Positions 42,245-52,400 of a DNA stretch of 64,000 nucleotides are shown here, one piece after another; position 1 is the first letter of the stretch, and each line of letters starts with the position of its first letter. Under the pieces are notes generated by a model. It made no database searches. It saw only the letters and a list, made by a program, of their open reading frames with translations, and was not told the DNA's origin. Source of the DNA: Arion vulgaris (taxonomy: Eukaryota; Mollusca; Gastropoda; Stylommatophora; Arionidae); assembly GCA_020796225.1 (NCBI GenBank), contig CM036767.1:22698927-22762926 (forward strand), read 5' to 3'. A program made the translations under genes and the position numbers.

Positions 42245-42660
42245 CTATTAGTTATATGACGTTGCTCTCTTTGAAGCGCATCTGAAATTCATTCTGTCTC
42301 TAGCCAGTTCATCCACTTCGTCGATGGTCATATTCATGGTTTCTTTAATATCTTGTAGCCATCTTCTTCTTGGTCTGCCTCTGAGTCCTGGGACCCTGCC
42401 CTCTAATAATGTTCTCTTTAGGCCACGTTACGCTTGATGTGACCAAAGTATCTAATTTTTCTGTATAGTATATTGTTTATCATCCAATTGTCTTTAACAT
42501 TCAGTTCTTTCAGGACATCAGTGTTCTTCCTTTTTCTGTCCATGGTATTCGTAGGATCTTTCTGTAGCCTTTTGTTTCGAAGGACTGGATTTTCGTTCTT
42601 GTTGTTGTATACAACAAACTGGGCATTAATTACTGACTGACAATGACAGTGTATTGTCAC
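42245..42660 (-). mobile_element. LINE RT C-terminal remnant, one frameshift
   Basis: The minus strand reads RKRKNTDVLKELNVKDNWMI, YRKIRYFGHIKRNVA, then after a one-base shift LKRTLLEGRVPGLRGRPRRR, WLQDIKETMNMTIDEVDELA, DRMNFRCASKRATSYN and a stop. This is the complete C-terminal tail of the YFGHIKR LINE group. A sister copy is at 61765-62200. The 3' end carries the TTGATGATG tail that begins the 57-bp array. Confidence 0.8.
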
Positions 42661-42904
42661 CTAATTTCGCTTCCCTTATTTTGCCTATTTACCCATCTTC
42701 TGCTGTCTGTTATACCTTATCAGTGATTTGGAACATATGTCGTTGGCGTCTATCAAAAGAGAAATACAAGCAGTTTTTCTGTTTTATATTAACATAGGAC
42801 AAACAGAAATCACAGTCACAGGTAATAATTTCTAAGACTAAGCATTCTGGCAATATCACCCAGATAGACTGTCAGAACCACTTTACTTAGTCAAACAGAC
42901 ATGT

Positions 42905-43045
42905 CCACTTAGTCAGACATGTAAAAGAACCGGTGTCGTTAGTCGCTACACGCTGATGGACATACTGAGGGAGAGATCGGAGCACTTATGGACTAGTTTG
43001 TTCGACGTGCAATGATGGTGATCCGACGACTAAACTAAACAGACA
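42905..43045 (+). mobile_element. RNase H LINE 3' end fragment
   Basis: The plus strand reads KRTGVVSRYTLMDILRERSE then HLWTSLFDVQ. The following GATGGTGATCCGACGACTAA and ACTAAAC also occur at the 3' end of the copy at 63065-63575, defining a shared 3' untranslated end. Confidence 0.7.
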
Positions 43046-43162
43046 ACGTTTTGATTTTAAGTTCCTTCTATATACATATTTCTTTTCTATGGTACACGGA
43101 TGACTTTTCTGTAACACTTATATTCAGTGAGTATTGGTCATATATTTGGTCAAAAACTAAGG

Positions 43163-43235
43163 ATATAAGAGAAGACTATACTAAAACTAGGTAGCAATGG
43201 CGAAACACGTAAAAACACAGTACTGCGCTTTTTAG
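43163..43235. mobile_element. Half of a fold-back element
   Basis: AGAAGACTATACTAAAACTA, GGTAGCAATGGCGAAACACG and TAAAAACACAGTACTGCG align with the left end of the element at 37355-37600. The right half is absent. Confidence 0.6.
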
Positions 43236-43237
43236 TT

Positions 43238-43353
43238 GGGGTCTGTGGCGTAGGGGATAGTCACTCTGTTTATTAACCCAGACCTTATGAGTTCGAATCA
43301 CGCTGCGGACAGTTTGGTTGCAAATTGTTTAGCGTGTAATTTTACAAAAGGAC
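43238..43353 (+). mobile_element. tRNA-like SINE head (family 2), best-preserved promoter boxes
   Basis: GTCTGTGGCGTAGGGGATAG holds an A box (TGGCGTAGGGG), and GAGTTCGAATCAC holds a B box. The acceptor-like ends GTCTGTG and TGCGGAC can pair with wobbles, but the anticodon arm has an 8-base loop and a mismatch. I call it a tRNA-derived SINE and not a tRNA gene. The downstream TTTGGTTGCAAATTGTTTAG matches the family 2 body, which is then cut by the 28-bp array. Confidence 0.6.
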
Positions 43354-43548
43354 GATGGCCTTTACTTGCTACATTTGTTTGTTTATCCCTTACTTGCTAC
43401 ATTTGTTTGTTTATCCCTTACATGTTACATTTGTTTGTTTATCCCTTACATGTTACATTTGTTTGTTTATCCCTTACTTGCTACATTTGTTTGTTTATCC
43501 CTTACATGTTACATTTGTATGTTTATCCCTTCCTTGCTACATTTAACA
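43354..43548. repeat. 28-bp minisatellite, 7 copies
   Basis: The unit is ACTTGCTACATTTGTTTGTT plus TATCCCTT, with ACATGTTAC and ACTTGCTAC variants alternating. It lies inside the SINE family 2 copy. Confidence 0.9.
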
Positions 43549-43617
43549 TAGAAATAATTATACAATAAAACAAGAAAAAGCAAGAAAATAGAGAAACATG
43601 ATCTAATACATGACATA

Positions 43618-43633
43618 TATATATATATATATA
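43618..43633. repeat. (AT)n microsatellite
   Basis: A short AT dinucleotide run. An (AC)n run also lies at 43770-43800, upstream of the candidate exon on the minus strand. Confidence 0.8.
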
Positions 43634-43666
43634 TTAAAAACACTATAACAATAATGATCGATTCAC

Positions 43667-43761
43667 CTTGTTCTAGTGGTTTGTAAAAGATATCACGCAA
43701 AAGAAGGTTATTTTTGTATTTCTTTCCATGAATAAGGACCACGCCTTCAGCGAATTCTTGC
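43667..43761 (-). CDS. Candidate internal exon of an unrecognised host gene
   Basis: On the minus strand a pyrimidine-rich GTTTCTGTCCTAG precedes a 95-base open segment ending CAAG, followed by GTGAATCG. These fit 3' and 5' splice sites (AG before, GT after). Read with one leading base, it gives 31 codons, starting QEFAEGVVLIHGKKY and ending FYKPLEQ, with one base left over. The residue mix looks protein-like (mixed hydrophobic and charged, no repeats), and nothing in it resembles the LINE families nearby. I do not recognise the protein and no neighbouring exon was found within the window. It could instead be a chance ORF or part of an unknown mobile element. Confidence 0.3.
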
Positions 43762-43831
43762 CTAGGACAGAAACACATACACACATACGCACACACACAC
43801 TGATCGATTGATATATATCTATATATCAGAT

Positions 43832-44278
43832 CAGGAACTGTAGGCAGAGATGCATTGTTGTGTACAAAGATGGGGAACTGTAGGCAGAGATGTATTGTGT
43901 ACAAAGATGGGGGAACTGTATGCAGAGATGTATTGTTGTGTACAAAGATGGGGTAACTGTATGCAGAGATGTATTGTTGTGTACAAAGATGGGTAACTGT
44001 ATGCAGAGATGTATTGTTGTACTGTAGGCATAGATGTATTGTGTACAAAGATGGGGAACTGTATGCAGAGATGTATTGTGTACAAAGATGGGGAACTGTA
44101 TGCAGAGATGTATTGTGTACAAAGATGGGGAACTGTATGCAGAGATGTATTGTGTACAAAGATGGGGAACTGTATGCAGAGATGTATTGTGTACAAAGAT
44201 GGGGAACTGTATGCAGAGATGTATTGTGTACAAAGATGGGGAACTGTAGGCAGAGATGTATTACGTACGAAGATGGAA
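43832..44278. repeat. 37-bp minisatellite (different from the one at 368), about 12 copies
   Basis: The unit is AACTGTATGCAGAGATGTAT plus TGTGTACAAAGATGGGG. Copies toward the left have an inserted TTG (TATTGTTGTG) and other changes, while the right copies are identical. Several overlapping ORFs on both strands are artefacts of this. Confidence 0.9.
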
Positions 44279-44371
44279 AACATAAAAACATAATAATAGC
44301 TTAACGTTGTGTTCTAGAAATGTCGTGATAACAATGAAGTAAAATGTAATTATGTCTACCGAACATGGAGG

Positions 44372-44713
44372 TTAGTAAGTTAGTTAGTTAGTTAATTAGT
44401 TAGTAAGTTAGTTAGTTAATTAGTTAGTAAGTTAGTTAGTTAGTTAGTAAGTTAGTTAGCTAGTTAGCTAGTTAATTAGTTAGTAAGTTAGTTGGTTGGT
44501 TGGTTGGTTAGCTAGTTAGTAAGTAAATTCGTAAGTTAGTTGGTTAGTTAGTAAGTTAGTAAGCGTGTTAGTTAGTTAGCTAGTTAATTAGTTAGTTAGT
44601 TAGTTAGTTAATTAGTTAGTAAGTTAGTTAGTTAGTTAGTTAATATGCTAGCTAGTTTGTAATTAAGTTAGTTGGTTAGTTAGTTAGTTAGTTATTAAGT
44701 TAGTTAGTTACTT
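44372..44713. repeat. (GTTA)n tetranucleotide microsatellite
   Basis: About 340 bp of GTTAGTTAGTTA with interspersed GTAAG, AATTA and GTTGG variants. It directly precedes a LINE remnant. Confidence 0.95.
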
Positions 44714-44721
44714 AGTAGTAA

Positions 44722-44990
44722 ATATTATGAATATCAGGTGGTACGACAAGATAACAAACTCTGAAGTACTGCTACCATATGGCTTTCATCATGGGAATGC
44801 TCAGCAGTAGAAGACTAAGATGACTGGGACAAGTGAGAATAATGGAAAATACCCGTATACCCCAACAGTTGTTGTTCTGTGAACTTTCGAAATGGAGGTG
44901 GCTCCAAGGCAGACCAGATGAAAAAATACATGTAAGGCCTTGGTGAAGAGTTTTTTTTATCGGTAACAACAACTAGGAAACAACTCATGA
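44722..44990 (+). mobile_element. LINE C-terminal remnant (IRWYDKITNS family)
   Basis: The plus strand reads IMNIRWYDKITNSEVLLPYG, then shifted pieces corresponding to RRLRWLGHVRRM and FCELSEGKR, collinear with 57495-57850. Its last codons (RKQLMIEL region) pass into the 25-bp array. Confidence 0.7.
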
Positions 44991-45002
44991 TTGAGTTATG
45001 AG

Positions 45003-45236
45003 GAAAACAATATTACGCAAAAGTACAGAAAACAATATTACGCAAAGGTACAGAAAAACAATATTACGCAAAGGTACAGAAAACAATATTACGCAAAGGT
45101 ACAGAAAACAATATTACGCAAAGGTACAGAAAACAATATTAAGCAAAGGTACAGAAAAACAATATTACGCAAAGGTACAGAAAACAATATTAAGCAAAGG
45201 TACAGAAAACAATATTACGCAAAGGTACAGAAAAGT
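45003..45236. repeat. 25-bp minisatellite, about 9 copies, from LINE coding sequence
   Basis: The unit is AAAACAATATTACGCAAAGG plus TACAG. In the frame of the LINE on its left it encodes KTILRKGTE, equivalent to WKAILRKGAE at the corresponding place of the sister LINE at 57795-57835. The array therefore replaced the LINE's continuation by tandem copies of nine codons. Some copies have an extra A or an AAGCAAAGG variant. Confidence 0.9.
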
Positions 45237-45477
45237 TTGAAAAGAGAATTCGGTATGTATTTATCCAGTGATAGGTAGTCTCCGGGCTTCTGTACTGATG
45301 TCGTTATGAATGTATCCGTTGATATGCGGTGACTGCGATAATTAGTTATGGCAAGTGAGAAAAGCTGGACGAAGGGAGGTAGAGGAGGCAGAAATAGGAA
45401 GTGAGCTGGCGCTAAAAGAGCTTAACTCTTAGTGGACCATGCCATAAGCTATGTTTATACAAGCCATTTGTTTTTAG
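45237..45477. other. Spacer, nothing recognised
   Basis: No supported feature. Confidence 0.3.
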
Positions 45478-45571
45478 AATAAAAAGCGACCTTTAGTATG
45501 GCTCCTGGTAAAAGCGACCTTTAGTATGGCTCCTGGTAAAAAGCGACCTTTAGTATGGCTCCTGGTAAAAA
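45478..45571. repeat. 29-bp repeat, 3 copies
   Basis: Three copies of AAAAGCGACCTTTAGTATGG plus CTCCTGGT. Confidence 0.9.
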
Positions 45572-46244
45572 AGACGACAAACCCAAATCCACGTAATGTG
45601 GTATTTGGTCTACAAGAAGTTAAGTCCATCCCGTTAGGTGGCAATAATATACTAGTTTGGAAATTGGAACTGTGCAAGTGTCAGATATCGACGACTTGTT
45701 ATAGATCATCTTCTCTACAGTATCGATATCGTAGCCCACTTTCACGAGTCTCAAAGGCAGGTCCGTGACCTTCTATAATATAGAGAAGCAGTCGCATCGG
45801 GCGGTACCGTAAGGGAGGGGGCTAAGCAGCGAAATCAAAATACAAGTTGAAACATTTAAGGGCGGCATTTCGAAGACTTGATACAATATATCGCACAGCC
45901 CTGCTAAATGGGGTTATAATGACGGCTGTTCTGGATGCGATCTCACAGTTAGAAGAGTTGTGACATATGGGGCAGGTATATTGTACGAAAACATTGTTGC
46001 ACGATAGGTGTGCATGTCCAGATTGTACTGTGACGAATTGCAATTTCACACCTTTAGTATCTTAGACTTCCTGCTAGTCATCTATTTGTGTTGGGATATG
46101 TCTTTGTCTGTAACATCAAGGTGTATTCCAGGAAACGGCATATAATGGCCGTTCTATCGCAGAGTGGACATGTTATTTTCTAATGGCCGTTCTATCACAG
46201 AGTGGACATGTTATTTTCTCTAGTGATTTCAATGTGAGGTAAAA
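45572..46244. other. Unrecognised sequence with short minus-strand ORFs
   Basis: A 75-codon minus ORF (45822-46049) contains YTCPICHNSSNCEI, a possible C-x2-C pair, but no family is recognised. A 39-40 bp piece starting TAATGGCCGTTCTATCGCAG is repeated twice at 46143-46222. No splice sites convinced me. Confidence 0.35.
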
Positions 46245-46480
46245 TAAATATTTCGGACAAATCAAACGCATGAGTACCTAGAGAAGATAATTTTAGAGGG
46301 AATGGGGTCTGGAAGAAGAATGAGAGGAAGATCTAGAAGACGATGGGTACAAGATGTCACTTACACAATCTAAGTATGGCTGTGCTGACGCCGTTAACTT
46401 GCACAGAACAGGAGTTTTCAGAACTGTTGTCATGAGAGTCAAGTTCCGAAGGACAAGTTATTGATAATGATGATGATGAG
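46245..46480 (+). mobile_element. LINE C-terminal remnant with (TGA)n tail
   Basis: The plus strand reads KYFGQIKRMST then in another frame EKIILEGMGSGRRMRGRSRR, RWVQDVTYTI, a stop, LAQNRS and CHESQVPKDKLL, then ATGATGATGATG. The minus-strand sister is at 56690-56935. The 48-bp satellite starts immediately after the ATG run. Confidence 0.75.
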
Positions 46481-49400
46481 GTAACTTACAGATATCAGCT
46501 CTACCAGCAAGCAGGGCGAGGAGCTCAGGTTACTAACAGATAGCAGCTCTACCAGCAAGCAGGACGAGGAGCTCAGGTTACTCACAGATATCAGCTCTAC
46601 CAGCAAGTAGGGCGAGGAACTCAAGTAACTCACATATATCAGCTCTACCAGCAAGCAGGACGAGGAGCTCAAGTAACTCACAGATATCAGCTCTACCAGC
46701 AAGCAGGTCGAGGAGCTCAAGTAACTCACAGATATCAGCTCTACCAGCAAGCAGGACGATGAGCTCAAGTAACTCACAGATATCAGCTCTACCAGCAAGC
46801 AGGACGAGGAGCTCAAGTAACTCACAGATATCAGCTCTACCAGCAAGCAGGACGAGGAGCCTAGTAACTCACAGATAGCAGCTCTACCAGCAAGCAGGAC
46901 GATGAGCTCAAGTAACTCACAGATATCAGCTCTACCAGCAAGCAGGCGAGGAGCTGCAGTAACTCACATATCAGCTCTACCAGCAAGCAGGGCGAGGAGC
47001 TCAAGTAACTCACAGATAGCAGCTCTACCAGCAAGCAGGACGATGAGCTGAAGTAACTCATAGATATCAGCTCTACCAGCAAGCAGGGCGAGGAGCTGAA
47101 GTAACTCACAGATATCAGCTCTACCAGCAAGCAGGACGATGAGCTGAAGTAACTCACAGATATCAGCTCTACCAGCAAGCAGGGCGAGGAGCTCAGGTTA
47201 CTCACATATATCAGCTCTACCAGCAAGCAGGGCGAGGAGCTCAAGTAACTCACAGATATCAGCTCTACCAGCAAGCAGGGCGAGGAGCTCAGTACTCACA
47301 GATATCAGCTCTACAGCAACAGGCGAGGAGCTAAGTAACTCACAGATATCAGCTCTACCAGCAAGCAGGGCGAGGAGCTCAAGTAACTAACAGATATCAG
47401 CTCTACCAGCAAGCAGGGTGAGGAGCTCAAGTAACTCACAGATATCAGCTCTACCAGCAAGCAGGGCAAGGAACTCAAGTAACTCATAGATATCAGCTCT
47501 ACCAGCAAGCAGGGCGAGGAGCTGAAGTAACTCACAGATATCAGCTCTACCAGCAAGCAGGACGATGAGCTGAAGTAACTCACAGATATCAGCCTACAGC
47601 AAGCAGGCGAGGAGCTCAAGTAACTCACAATATCAGCCTACCAGCAAGCAGGCGAGAGCTCAGTAACTCACAGATATCAGCTCTACCAGCAAGCAGGACG
47701 AGGCTCAAGTAACTCACAGATATCAGCTCACAGCAATCAGGCGAGAGCTGAAGTACTACATATATCAGCTCTACCAGCAAGCAGGGAAGGACTCAGCTCA
47801 GATCCACAGCAATAGAGAGCTCAGTAACTACATATCAGCTCTACCAGCAACAGGCAGGAGCTGTAACTCACAGATATCAGCCTACAGCAATCAGGCGAGG
47901 AACTCAGTAACTCACAATATCAGCTCTACCAGCAATCAGGGCGAGGAGCTCAAGTAACTCACAGATATCAGCTCTACCAGCAATCAGGGAGGAGCCAGTA
48001 ACTCAAGATATCAGCTACAGCAAGAGGGCAGAACTCAATCTAGATATCAGCTCTACCAGCAAGCAGGGCGAGGAGCTCAAGTAACTAACAGATATCAGCT
48101 CTACCAGCAAGCAGGGCGAGGAGCTCAAGTAACTCACAGATATCAGCTCTACCAGCATGCAGGGCAAGGAACTCAAGTAACTCATAGATATCAGCTCTAC
48201 CAGCAAGCAGGGCGAGGAGCTGAAGTAACTCACAGATATCAGCTCTACCAGCAAGCAGGGAGGAGCTCAGTAACTCACAGATATCAGCTCTACCAGCAAG
48301 CAGGGCGAGGAGCTCAAGTAACTCACAGATATCAGCTCTACCAGCAAGCAGGGCGAGGAGCTCAAGTAACTCACAGATATCAGCTCTACCAGCAAGCAGG
48401 GCGAGGAGCTCAAGTAACTCACAGATATCAGCTCTACCAGCAAGCAGGGCGAGGAGCTCGAATAACAGATATCAGCTCTACCAGCAGCAGGCAAGGAACC
48501 AAGTAACTCAAGATATCAGCTCTACCAGCAAGCAGGGCGAGGAGCTAAGTAACTCAAGATATCAGCTCTACCAGCAAGCAGGGCGAGGAGCTCAAGTAAC
48601 TCACAGATATCAGCTCTACCAGCAAGCAGGGCGAGGAGCTCAAGTAACTCACAGATACAGCTCTACCAGCAAGCAGGCGAGGAGCTAAGTAACTCACAGA
48701 TATCAGCTCTACCAGCAAGCAGGACGAGGAGCTGAAGTAACTCACAGATATCAGCTCTACCAGCAAGCAGGACGAGGAGCTCAAGTAACTCACAGATATC
48801 AGCTCTACCAGCAAGCAGGCGAGAGCTCAAGTAACTCACAGATATCAGCTCTACCAGCAAGCAGGGCGAGGAGCTCAAGTAACTCACAGATATCAGCTCT
48901 ACCAGCAAGCAGGGCGAGGAGCTCAAGTAACTCACAGATATCAGCTCTACCAGCATGCAGGGCAAGGAACTCAAGTAACTCATAGATATCAGCTCTACCA
49001 GCAAGCAGGGCGAGGAGCTAAGTAACTCACAGATATCAGCTCTACCAGCAAGCAGGCGAGGACTCAGTAACTACATATCAGCTCTACCAGCAAGCAGGGC
49101 GAGGAGCTCAAGTAACTCACAGATATCAGCTCTACCAGCAAGCAGGGCGAGGAGCTCAAGTAACGCTACAGATATCAGCTCTACCAGCAAGCAGGACGAG
49201 GAGCTGAAGTAACTCACAGATATCAGCTCTACCAGCAAGCAGGACGAGGAGCTCGAATAATCAGATATCAGCTCTACCAGCAAGCAGGACGAGGAGCTCA
49301 AGTAACTCACAGATATCAGCTCTACCAGCAAGCAGGGCGAGGAGCTCAAGTAACTCACAGATATCAGCTCTACCAGCAAGCAGGGCGAGGAGCTCAAGTA

Positions 49401-52400
49401 ACTCACATATATCAGCTCTACCAGCAAGCAGGGCGAGGAGCTCAAGTAACTCACAGATATCAGCTCTACCAGCAAGCAGGACGAGGAGCTCAAGTAACTC
49501 ACAGATATCAGCTCTACCAGCAATCAGGGCGAGGAGCTGAAGTAACTCACAGATATCAGCTCTACCAGCAAGCAGGGCGAGGAGCTGAAGTAACTCACAG
49601 ATATCAGCTCTACCAGCAAGCAGGACGAGGAGCTCAAGTAACTCACAGATATCAGCTCTACCAGCAAGCAGGACGATGAGCTGAAGTAACTCACAGATAT
49701 CAGCTCTACCAGCAAGCAGGACGAGGAGCTCAAGTAACTCACAATATCAGCTCTACCAGCAAGCAGGGCTAGAGCTCAGGTACTCACAGATAGCAGCTCT
49801 ACAGCAAGCAGGGCAGGAGCTCAGTAACTCACAGATATCAGCTCTACCAGCAAGCAGGGCGAGGAGCTGAAGTAACTCACAGATATCAGCTCTACCAGCA
49901 AGCAGGGCGAGGAGCTCAAGTAACTCACATATATCAGCTCTACCAGCAAGCAGGGCGAGGAGCTCAAGTAACTCACAGATAGCAGCTCTACCAGCAAGCA
50001 GGACGAGGAGCTGAAGTAACTCACAGATATCAGCTCTACCAGCAAGCAGGACGAGGAGCTGAAGTAACTCACAGATATCAGCTCTACCAGCAAGCAGGAC
50101 GATGAGCTGAAGTAACTCACAGATATCAGCTCTACCAGCAAGCAGGACGAGGAGCTCAAGTAACTCACAGATATCAGCTCTACCAGCAAGCAGGGCGAGG
50201 AGCTCAAGTAACTCACAGATATCAGCTCTACCAGCAAGCAGGGCGAGGAGCTCAAGTAACTCACATATATCAGCTCTACCAGCAAGCAGGGCGAGGAGCT
50301 CAAGTAACTCACAGATATCAGCTCTACCAGCAAGCAGGACGAGGAGCTCAAGTAACTCACAGATATCAGCTCTACCAGCAATCAGGGCGATGAGCTGAAG
50401 TAACTCACAGATATCAGCTCTACCAGCAAGCAGGGCGAGGAGCTGAAGTAACTCACAGATATCAGCTCTACCAGCAAGCAGGACGAGGAGCTCAAGTAAC
50501 TCACAGATATCAGCTCTACCAGCAAGCAGGACGATGAGCTGAAGTAACTCACAGATATCAGCTCTACCAGCAAGCAGGACGATGAGCTCAAGTAACTCAC
50601 ATATATCAGCTCTACCAGCAAGCAGGGCTAGGAGCTCAGGTTACTCACAGATAGCAGCTCTACCAGCAAGCAGGGCGAGGAGCTCAAGTAACTCACAGAT
50701 ATCAGCTCTACCAGCAAGCAGGGCGATGAGCTGAAGTAACTCACAGATATCAGCTCTACCAGCAAGCAGGCGAGGTGCTCAAGTACTCACAGATATCAGC
50801 CTACAGCAAGCAGGGCGAGGAGCTCAGTAACTCACAGATACAGCTCTACAGCAAGCAGGGCGAGGAGCTGTAACTCACAGATATCAGCTCTACCAGCAAG
50901 CAGGCGAGGAGCTGAACTCCAGATATCAGCTCTTTCAGCAAGCAGGACGAGGAGCTCAAGTAACTCACAGATATAAGCTCTAGCAGCAAGCAGGGCGAGG
51001 AGCTCAAGTAGCTCACAGATATCAGCTCTACCAGCAAGCAGGCGAGGAGCTAAGTAACTCACAGATATCAGCTCTACCAGCAAGCAGGACGATGAGCTGA
51101 AGTAACTCACAGATATCAGCTCTACCAGCAAGCAGGGCGAGGTGCTCAGGTTACTCACATATATCAGCTCTACCAGCAAGCAGGGCGAGGAGCTCAAGTA
51201 ACTCACAGATATCAGCTCTACCAGCAAGCAGGGCGAGGAGCTCAAGTAACTCACAGATATCAGCTCTACCAGCAAGCAGGGCGAGGAGCTGAAGTAACTC
51301 ACATATATCAGCTCTACCAGCAAGCAGGGCGAGGAGCTCAAGTAACTAACAGATATCAGCTCTACCAGCAAGCAGGACGAGGAACTCAAGTAACTCATAG
51401 ATATCAGCTCTACCAGCAAGCAGGGCGAGGAGCTGAAGTAACTCATAGATATCAGCTCTACCAGCAAGCAGGGCAAGGAACTCAAGTAACTCATAGATAT
51501 CAGCTCTACCAGCAAGCAGGGCGAGGAGCTGAAGTAACTCACAGATATCAGCTCTACCAGCAAGCAGGGCGAGGAGCTCAAGTAACTCACATATATCAGC
51601 TCTACCAGCAAGCAGGGCGAGGAGCTCAAGTAACTCACAGATAGCAGCTCTACCAGCAAGCAGGACGAGGAGCTGAAGTAACTCACAGATATCAGCTCTA
51701 CCAGCAAGCAGGACGAGGAGCTGAAGTAACTCACAGATATCAGCTCTACCAGCAAGCAGGACGAGGAGCTGAAGTAACTCACAGATATCAGCTCTACCAG
51801 CAAGCAGGACGAGGAGCTCAAGTAACTCACAGATATCAGCTCTACCAGCAAGCAGGGCGAGGAGCTCAAGTAACTCACAGATATCAGCTCTACCAGCAAG
51901 CAGGGCGAGGAGCTCAAGTAACTCACAGATATCAGCTCTACCAGCAAGCAGGGCGAGGAGCTCAAGTAACTCACAGATATCAGCTCTACCAGCAATCAGG
52001 GCGATGAGCTGAAGTAACTCACATATATCAGCTCTACCAGCAAGCAGGGCGAGGAGCTGAAGTAACTCACAGATATCAGCTCTACCAGCAAGCAGGACGA
52101 GGAGCTCAAGTAACTCACATATATCAGCTCTACCAGCAAGCAGGGCTAGGAGCTCAGGTTACTCACAGATAGCAGCTCTACCAGCAAGCAGGACGATGAG
52201 CTCAAGTAACTCACATATATCAGCTCTACCAGCAAGCAGGGCTAGGAGCTCAGGTTACTCACAGATATCAGCTCTACCAGCAAGCAGGACGAGGAGCTCA
52301 AGTAACTCACAGATATCAGCTCTACCAGCAAGCAGGACGAGGAGCTCAAGTAACTCACAGATATCAGCTCTACCAGCAAGCAGGACGAGGAGCTCAAGTA

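Noticed and set aside
41501..42259. 246- and 277-codon ORFs on opposite strands
   Set aside because: Both are by-products of the 57-bp array.
43242..43315. Functional tRNA gene
   Set aside because: A and B boxes are good and the acceptor ends pair with wobbles, but the anticodon arm has an 8-base loop and a mismatch, and the downstream sequence continues as a SINE body.
44372..44713. Telomere-like repeat
   Set aside because: The unit is GTTA, not TTAGGG or a known telomere unit; a simple tetranucleotide repeat.
45700..45810. Exon starting after a TATATTATAG acceptor-like site
   Set aside because: Weak pyrimidine tract and no donor before the stop.
45822..46049. Zinc-finger gene from YTCPICHNSSNCEI
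   Set aside because: Only one C-x2-C pair, no family recognised, no splice support.
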